DNA of 35,149 nt from VRUE01 sp035556755 (GTDB lineage Bacteria > Actinomycetota > Thermoleophilia > Solirubrobacterales > 70-9): contig DATMEP010000148.1 of assembly GCA_035556755.1 (NCBI GenBank), positions 1 through 35,149 of the forward strand. The letters are read 5' to 3'. The notes under the pieces are model-generated. The model was not told the DNA's origin and did no database searches. It saw only the letters and a list, made by a program, of their open reading frames with translations. The position numbers and the translations under genes were made by a program. Below, piece after piece: positions 31,880 to 35,149 of this stretch. Positions within the stretch are counted from its first letter, which is position 1. Each line of letters opens with the position of its first letter.

Positions 31880-32363
31880 TCTCGTTGGCGTCGTGGCCGA
31901 CGCCAACGCGGTCGGCCTCGAGTACGTGGTGATCGGAGGCTTCAGCGTCATCGCCAACGGCTACCTGAGGGCGACCAAGGACAGCGACCTGCTCGTGGCG
32001 GACGGTCCGAGCGCCGACGAGGCGATTCTCCGCTTCTTCGCCCACTCGGAGGCGACCCGCCTCCGAGATGGCAAGGAGCTCACGCCCGAGGAGGTGGGGG
32101 ATGCGCATCACCTGCGTGTCGCCGGCCGCCATGGCATCGTCGACATTCTGCGTGGGGGCCTGCCGCCGCTGGACTACGACACCGTCGCAAAGGAAGCCAT
32201 GGAAGTGGAGATCGGCGGCGAGACCGCGCGGGTCGCGAACCTCCGCAGCATCGTCGGGTTCAAGCGCCTCGCAGGTCGGCCGCGAGATCGCAACGACCTG
32301 GAAGAGCTGGAAGCGTTCCACGGCGAGCTGCCGATCGACCCCATTCCCGGCCTTGACGCGTAG
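31851..32363 (+). CDS. nucleotidyltransferase of the DUF6036/AbiEii-like type
   Basis: A 170-aa polymerase-beta-fold nucleotidyltransferase. The active-site region is VVIGGFSVIANG followed by TKDSDLL, giving the GG and D-x-D pattern, with a third acidic residue in GIVDILRGG. The C-terminal motif FKRLAGRPRDRNDLEELE is shared with the enzyme at 34332-34808. Relatives act as toxins that modify tRNA or protein, for example AbiEii/MenA- or MNT-type enzymes. The ATG at 31851 overlaps the small upstream gene, which is probably its partner. It lies between the two copies of the 37-bp tRNA-derived repeat. The family is well supported; the target is unknown. Confidence 0.8.
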   Translation: MSPDEPSGPDLVGVVADANAVGLEYVVIGGFSVIANGYLRATKDSDLLVADGPSADEAILRFFAHSEATRLRDGKELTPEEVGDAHHLRVAGRHGIVDILRGGLPPLDYDTVAKEAMEVEIGGETARVANLRSIVGFKRLAGRPRDRNDLEELEAFHGELPIDPIPGLDA

Positions 32364-32387
32364 GCCTAAGGCCCTCCGCCCCGGGGC

Positions 32388-32813
32388 TCAGGGCAGGTGC
32401 AAGGTCAGCTCTTCTTCCTTCTCGTCGATGCTGACGACGTAGGTGCTCATCAGGTCGGCCCGGCCCCAGAGGGCATCCAGCGTGGCGACGAAAAGCGGCC
32501 TGATCTCGAACTTGACCGAGGGAATGCCTCTGACGAAGGCCTCGCAGGGCTCCTGCGTGTCCCACGCGTCTGCCGAGCCGTCGACCTGTCCAACCTCCAC
32601 GGGAGAGAGGTCCTCGGTCTCGTAGCCGAGCAGCTCGGCGTAGTCGAGCGGCAGAACCGACTTGTCGGCACCGCTGTCGACGAGGCCGACTATGGGGACG
32701 TCGGATTCGCCGCGGCGGCTCTGCAGAGTCAGCCACAGATAGGGACGGAAGCGGCCGTCGGAGCCTCGCGTATACGAGGTCGTCTCGTTCCAAGGCCGCT
32801 CGATGCGCTCCAC
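32388..32813 (-). CDS. retropepsin-like aspartic protease
   Basis: A 141-aa single-lobe protein with the aspartic protease signature VGLVDSGADKSVLP near residues 42-55, the DSGA triad that in retroviral-type enzymes works as a dimer. A second hydrophobic strand (FVATLDALWGRADLM) could supply the flap/psi-loop side. It starts at a GTG (32813), 10 bases after the DUF5678 gene, so the two form an operon. No signal peptide is seen, so it acts in the cytoplasm. Its substrate is unknown, but small bacterial retropepsins near regulators may process a neighbouring protein. Confidence 0.75.
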   Translation of the reverse strand: MERIERPWNETTSYTRGSDGRFRPYLWLTLQSRRGESDVPIVGLVDSGADKSVLPLDYAELLGYETEDLSPVEVGQVDGSADAWDTQEPCEAFVRGIPSVKFEIRPLFVATLDALWGRADLMSTYVVSIDEKEEELTLHLP

Positions 32814-32823
32814 GACGTCAGGC

Positions 32824-33042
32824 TCAGGCGACGAAGTATCCGCCGTGCGAGCGCGACACCGGGACGATCACGTCTGTGTCTCGGACCTCGCTGTGGCTTC
32901 GGAGCCGCTCTACGCTGAGATCGCTCATGACGACCTTCCCGTTCCTCAGGGCAACCCACTTGCCCAGGTAGGGAGTCAAGTCCTCCTTCGCCTCCAGCTC
33001 AGCTTGCCCGCGCCGAAGGTTGTTCCTGTCCTTGACCGTCAT
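32824..33042 (-). CDS. DUF5678-like small protein
   Basis: A 72-aa protein whose centre, LTPYLGKWVALRNGKVVMSD, matches the DUF5678 pattern ('YxGKWVAxxxGxVxxxG'), ending in DVIVPVSRSHGGYF. The function of the family is unknown; it is commonly found next to small aspartic protease genes, as here. The ATG at 33042 has a good AGGAGAT ribosome site upstream. It is divergent from the winged-helix regulator across a 105-base gap rich in palindromes, which suggests control by that regulator. Confidence 0.7.
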   Translation of the reverse strand: MTVKDRNNLRRGQAELEAKEDLTPYLGKWVALRNGKVVMSDLSVERLRSHSEVRDTDVIVPVSRSHGGYFVA

Positions 33043-33077
33043 CGCTTCGTATCTCCTAACGAGCCAATACCCGCATT

Positions 33078-33089
33078 CCTTCTAGAAGG
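33078..33089. promoter_or_regulatory. 12-bp perfect palindrome in divergent intergenic region
   Basis: CCTTCTAGAAGG is a perfect palindrome 36 bases upstream of the DUF5678 start codon. It sits in an AT-rich gap shared with the regulator gene and could be an operator for the DUF5678-protease pair. Confidence 0.45.
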
Positions 33090-33101
33090 TAGCAAAAAAA
33101 C

Positions 33102-33120
33102 GCTTCATGATTCATGAAGC
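33102..33120. promoter_or_regulatory. 19-bp palindrome, probable operator of the winged-helix regulator
   Basis: GCTTCATGA-T-TCATGAAGC is a perfect 9-bp inverted repeat with one central base. Its core ATGATTCAT recurs as ATGAATCAT at 33148-33156, overlapping the regulator's likely start codon. Two related sites upstream of and on a regulator start fit autoregulation. Confidence 0.6.
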
Positions 33121-33147
33121 ATGATATTGGTACCCTGCAATAAAACT

Positions 33148-33546
33148 ATGAATCATGCCAATGACATCGGACAGATCCAGGAAAACCTAAGGGCGGTATC
33201 AAAGCAGGTATTCAGCAAGCAATACCGGCTGGAGATCGCCGCGGTATGCAGCGCCCAGGAGCCTCCAACCTGGTCGCGACGGCTGGCCACGACGCTGGGA
33301 ATAGCCGAGAACCAGGTCGCGAGCGAGATCGGCAGCTTCGCCCGGCTCGGCGCCCTGCAGCGCTTTCCGGCCGAGCACGACCGTCGCAAGGTCTACCAGG
33401 TGGTGCCGCACCCGCTGTGGGGCTTTGCCCGCGAGCTGCTGGAGGACACGATCCGCGCGACGGAGCTCGCCAGGGCCGAAGATTCCGTGGCCAGGTACTG
33501 GGCGGCGATTCTGGGCGAGGCAGCGCCCTGGCCGGTTCCAGGGTAG
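33148..33546 (+). CDS. winged-helix transcriptional regulator
   Basis: A 132-aa DNA-binding protein. Residues about 15-85 form an ArsR/MarR-like winged helix: VFSKQYRLEIAAVCSAQ, then TWSRRLATTLGIAENQVASEI as the recognition helix region, and GALQRFPAEHDRRKVYQVV as the wing. A C-terminal helix (FARELLEDTIRATELARAED) probably mediates dimerisation. The ATG at 33148 is preferred; another ATG at 33121 is in frame but overlaps the 19-bp palindrome. No ribosome site is evident, suggesting a leaderless message. It is divergent from the DUF5678-protease pair and likely controls it and itself. Confidence 0.75.
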   Translation: MNHANDIGQIQENLRAVSKQVFSKQYRLEIAAVCSAQEPPTWSRRLATTLGIAENQVASEIGSFARLGALQRFPAEHDRRKVYQVVPHPLWGFARELLEDTIRATELARAEDSVARYWAAILGEAAPWPVPG

Positions 33547-33602
33547 AAGCGTTCTGCTCGTCGCCTCGGCGACCTCCCTCGTCCGCGTAGCATTGCGGCG
33601 CC

Positions 33603-34312
<710 letters not shown>

Positions 34313-34331
34313 CGGATGGCTCATCGTAGAG

Positions 34332-34808
34332 CTAATGGCCCGCCGCATCGAGGTCCTCGAGGTCAGCCTGATCGCGCGTTCTTCCTGCTGCTCGCTTCAT
34401 CGCTTTCAGGTCCTCTACCGAGCAAACGAAGACTTTGATTCCGAGAACCTCTGCCTCGGTCGCTCTTGCACGTAGCTCGTCGTAGGGGGGAACGCCGTCG
34501 AGTCCCTGGACGACGTCCAACTGGCCAAGCTCGGTCTCGATGGCAACGCGCTCTCCGCTTGCGAGCTGCACGGCAATGGACGGTGGGGTGCTGAGGAATG
34601 ACTCGCCGGTTTGGATGTGGCCGTGAGTGGCAACGGCAACCCCAGCAACGCGCTTGAGATTCTCAGGGTCAGGGGCGACGACAACGTCCACGTCCTTCGT
34701 CCCGCGGACGACGCCCCAGGCATTGATGGCAAGACCACCGATCAGAACAAACTTCACCTCTGCCTCAGAGAGCCGGCGCAGAAGTTGATCGAAAGCCGGT
34801 TCGGTCAA
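34332..34808 (-). CDS. nucleotidyltransferase of the DUF6036/AbiEii-like type (second copy)
   Basis: A 158-aa polymerase-beta-fold nucleotidyltransferase related to the enzyme at 31851-32363. Shared elements are FVLIGGLAINAWG followed by TKDVDVVV, a third Asp in GQLDVVQGLDGVPPYD, and a C-terminal MKRAAGRTRDQADLEDLD. Its ATG overlaps the stop of the small gene upstream (ATGA), so the two are coupled. It lies just outside the tRNA side of the duplicated-repeat region. A toxin-like role is inferred from family and gene pairing. The protein appears complete, with all three acidic residues present. Confidence 0.82.
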   Translation of the reverse strand: MTEPAFDQLLRRLSEAEVKFVLIGGLAINAWGVVRGTKDVDVVVAPDPENLKRVAGVAVATHGHIQTGESFLSTPPSIAVQLASGERVAIETELGQLDVVQGLDGVPPYDELRARATEAEVLGIKVFVCSVEDLKAMKRAAGRTRDQADLEDLDAAGH

Positions 34809-34981
34809 TGGGGGCGAGCAGAGCCAGTGAATCGCATCAACTTGTGGCTCAATGCGATGCCCTCGGCGAGGTTCACGCTCATCGGGCGTTGAGCGTCTGC
34901 CCGTAGTCGCTGTATCCGGACTGTCTCGGCCTCCGCCGCAGCGTCTCGTGCTGGCTTGCCCACCTGCGGGATCGATGCCAT
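34805..34981 (-). CDS. small helical partner protein (second copy)
   Basis: A 58-aa protein with RIQRLRADAQRPMSVNLAEG then IALSHKLMRF, resembling the small protein at 31664-31879 through the L/I-A-Q/E-G-x-A-L-S motif. ATG 34981 is preferred over the TTG at 34987. It is coupled to the nucleotidyltransferase by ATGA. The family is not recognised; the repeated pairing suggests an antitoxin or cofactor. Confidence 0.55.
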   Translation of the reverse strand: MASIPQVGKPARDAAAEAETVRIQRLRADAQRPMSVNLAEGIALSHKLMRFTGSARPH

Positions 34982-35060
34982 GGACAAACGGTAGCGGAGC
35001 CGTGGCTAAGGACCTATCCCCATAGGGAGGACTCCGACCCCGCTACGGCGAACCCCTGAG

Positions 35061-35076
35061 CCGATCTGCTGATCGG
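35061..35076. repeat. small hairpin upstream of transposase start
   Basis: CCGATC-TGCT-GATCGG forms a 6-bp perfect stem about 16 bases before the transposase ATG. It may limit read-in transcription into the mobile element, a common feature upstream of transposase starts; the role is inferred. Confidence 0.3.
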
Positions 35077-35092
35077 ACATAGGAGGTAGGAG

Positions 35093-35149
35093 ATGGGCTT
35101 GGTCGACCGGGACGACGGCTGGCGGATGCCGGACTGGCTGTGGGAGAAG
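35093..35149 (+). mobile_element. 5' end of an IS5-family-like transposase, cut by the window edge
   Basis: An ATG with a strong AGGAGG site opens a frame to the window end. The first 19 residues (DRDDGWRMPDWLWEK) match the usual start of actinobacterial IS5-group transposases ('DDGWRIPDxLWExxxPLLP'). The left end of the element is probably somewhere in 35000-35060, but no terminal inverted repeat can be fixed without the right end. Intactness is unknown. Confidence 0.6.

Overview
The window is very GC-rich and densely coded, with frequent 4-base ATGA or GTGA stop/start overlaps. It carries large secreted proteins built from fibronectin-like, NHL, Ig-like and InlB-type repeats. Together with a PucR-type regulator, an MptB-like GT-C glycosyltransferase and an actinobacterial-style L,D-transpeptidase, this points to a soil actinobacterium, most likely class Thermoleophilia (Solirubrobacterales). 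That placement is inferred from gene style, not from a marker gene.

Left part (1-14029): mostly chromosomal housekeeping and envelope genes. A response regulator, histidine kinase and lipoprotein HtrA protease form a translationally coupled minus-strand operon that looks like an envelope-stress circuit. Next come a small FlgM-like protein, thiL, a lipid flippase-like membrane protein, a truncated Fic remnant, and an envelope cluster (GT-C glycosyltransferase, class A PBP, short MscS-like protein). A CPBP protease and an L,D-transpeptidase read the other way. A VapBC pair and a membrane protein-epimerase-pyrE operon complete this part.

Middle part (14030-31489): a large surface/secretome locus. 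An AT-rich promoter (TTGACA, 17 bp, TACAGT) is framed by a perfect 13-bp inverted repeat. It precedes three coupled genes for secreted repeat proteins (1239, 976 and 1310 aa), each ending in a basic tail. A PucR-type regulator follows only 15 bases later. Next is a 1756-aa secreted protein that joins a streptogrisin/alpha-lytic-like serine protease to fibronectin-like repeats, a seven-repeat Cys-pair region (probable seven-bladed propeller), a six-repeat NHL propeller and a C-terminal domain. The secreted genes favour GAA for Glu, whereas their neighbours favour GAG.

Right part (31490-35149): an accessory region around a tRNA-Arg(CCT) gene. A 37-bp exact copy of the middle of that tRNA lies 2.7 kb to the left. 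Between the copies are a small helical protein plus nucleotidyltransferase pair, a DUF5678 plus retropepsin-like pair, a winged-helix regulator with strong palindromes, and a YceH-family gene whose end runs into the tRNA. A second small-protein plus nucleotidyltransferase pair lies just outside the tRNA, and the window ends in the start of an IS5-type transposase. The two small-protein/nucleotidyltransferase pairs, the two-propeller protease and the inverted-repeat promoter are the best candidates for undescribed biology.
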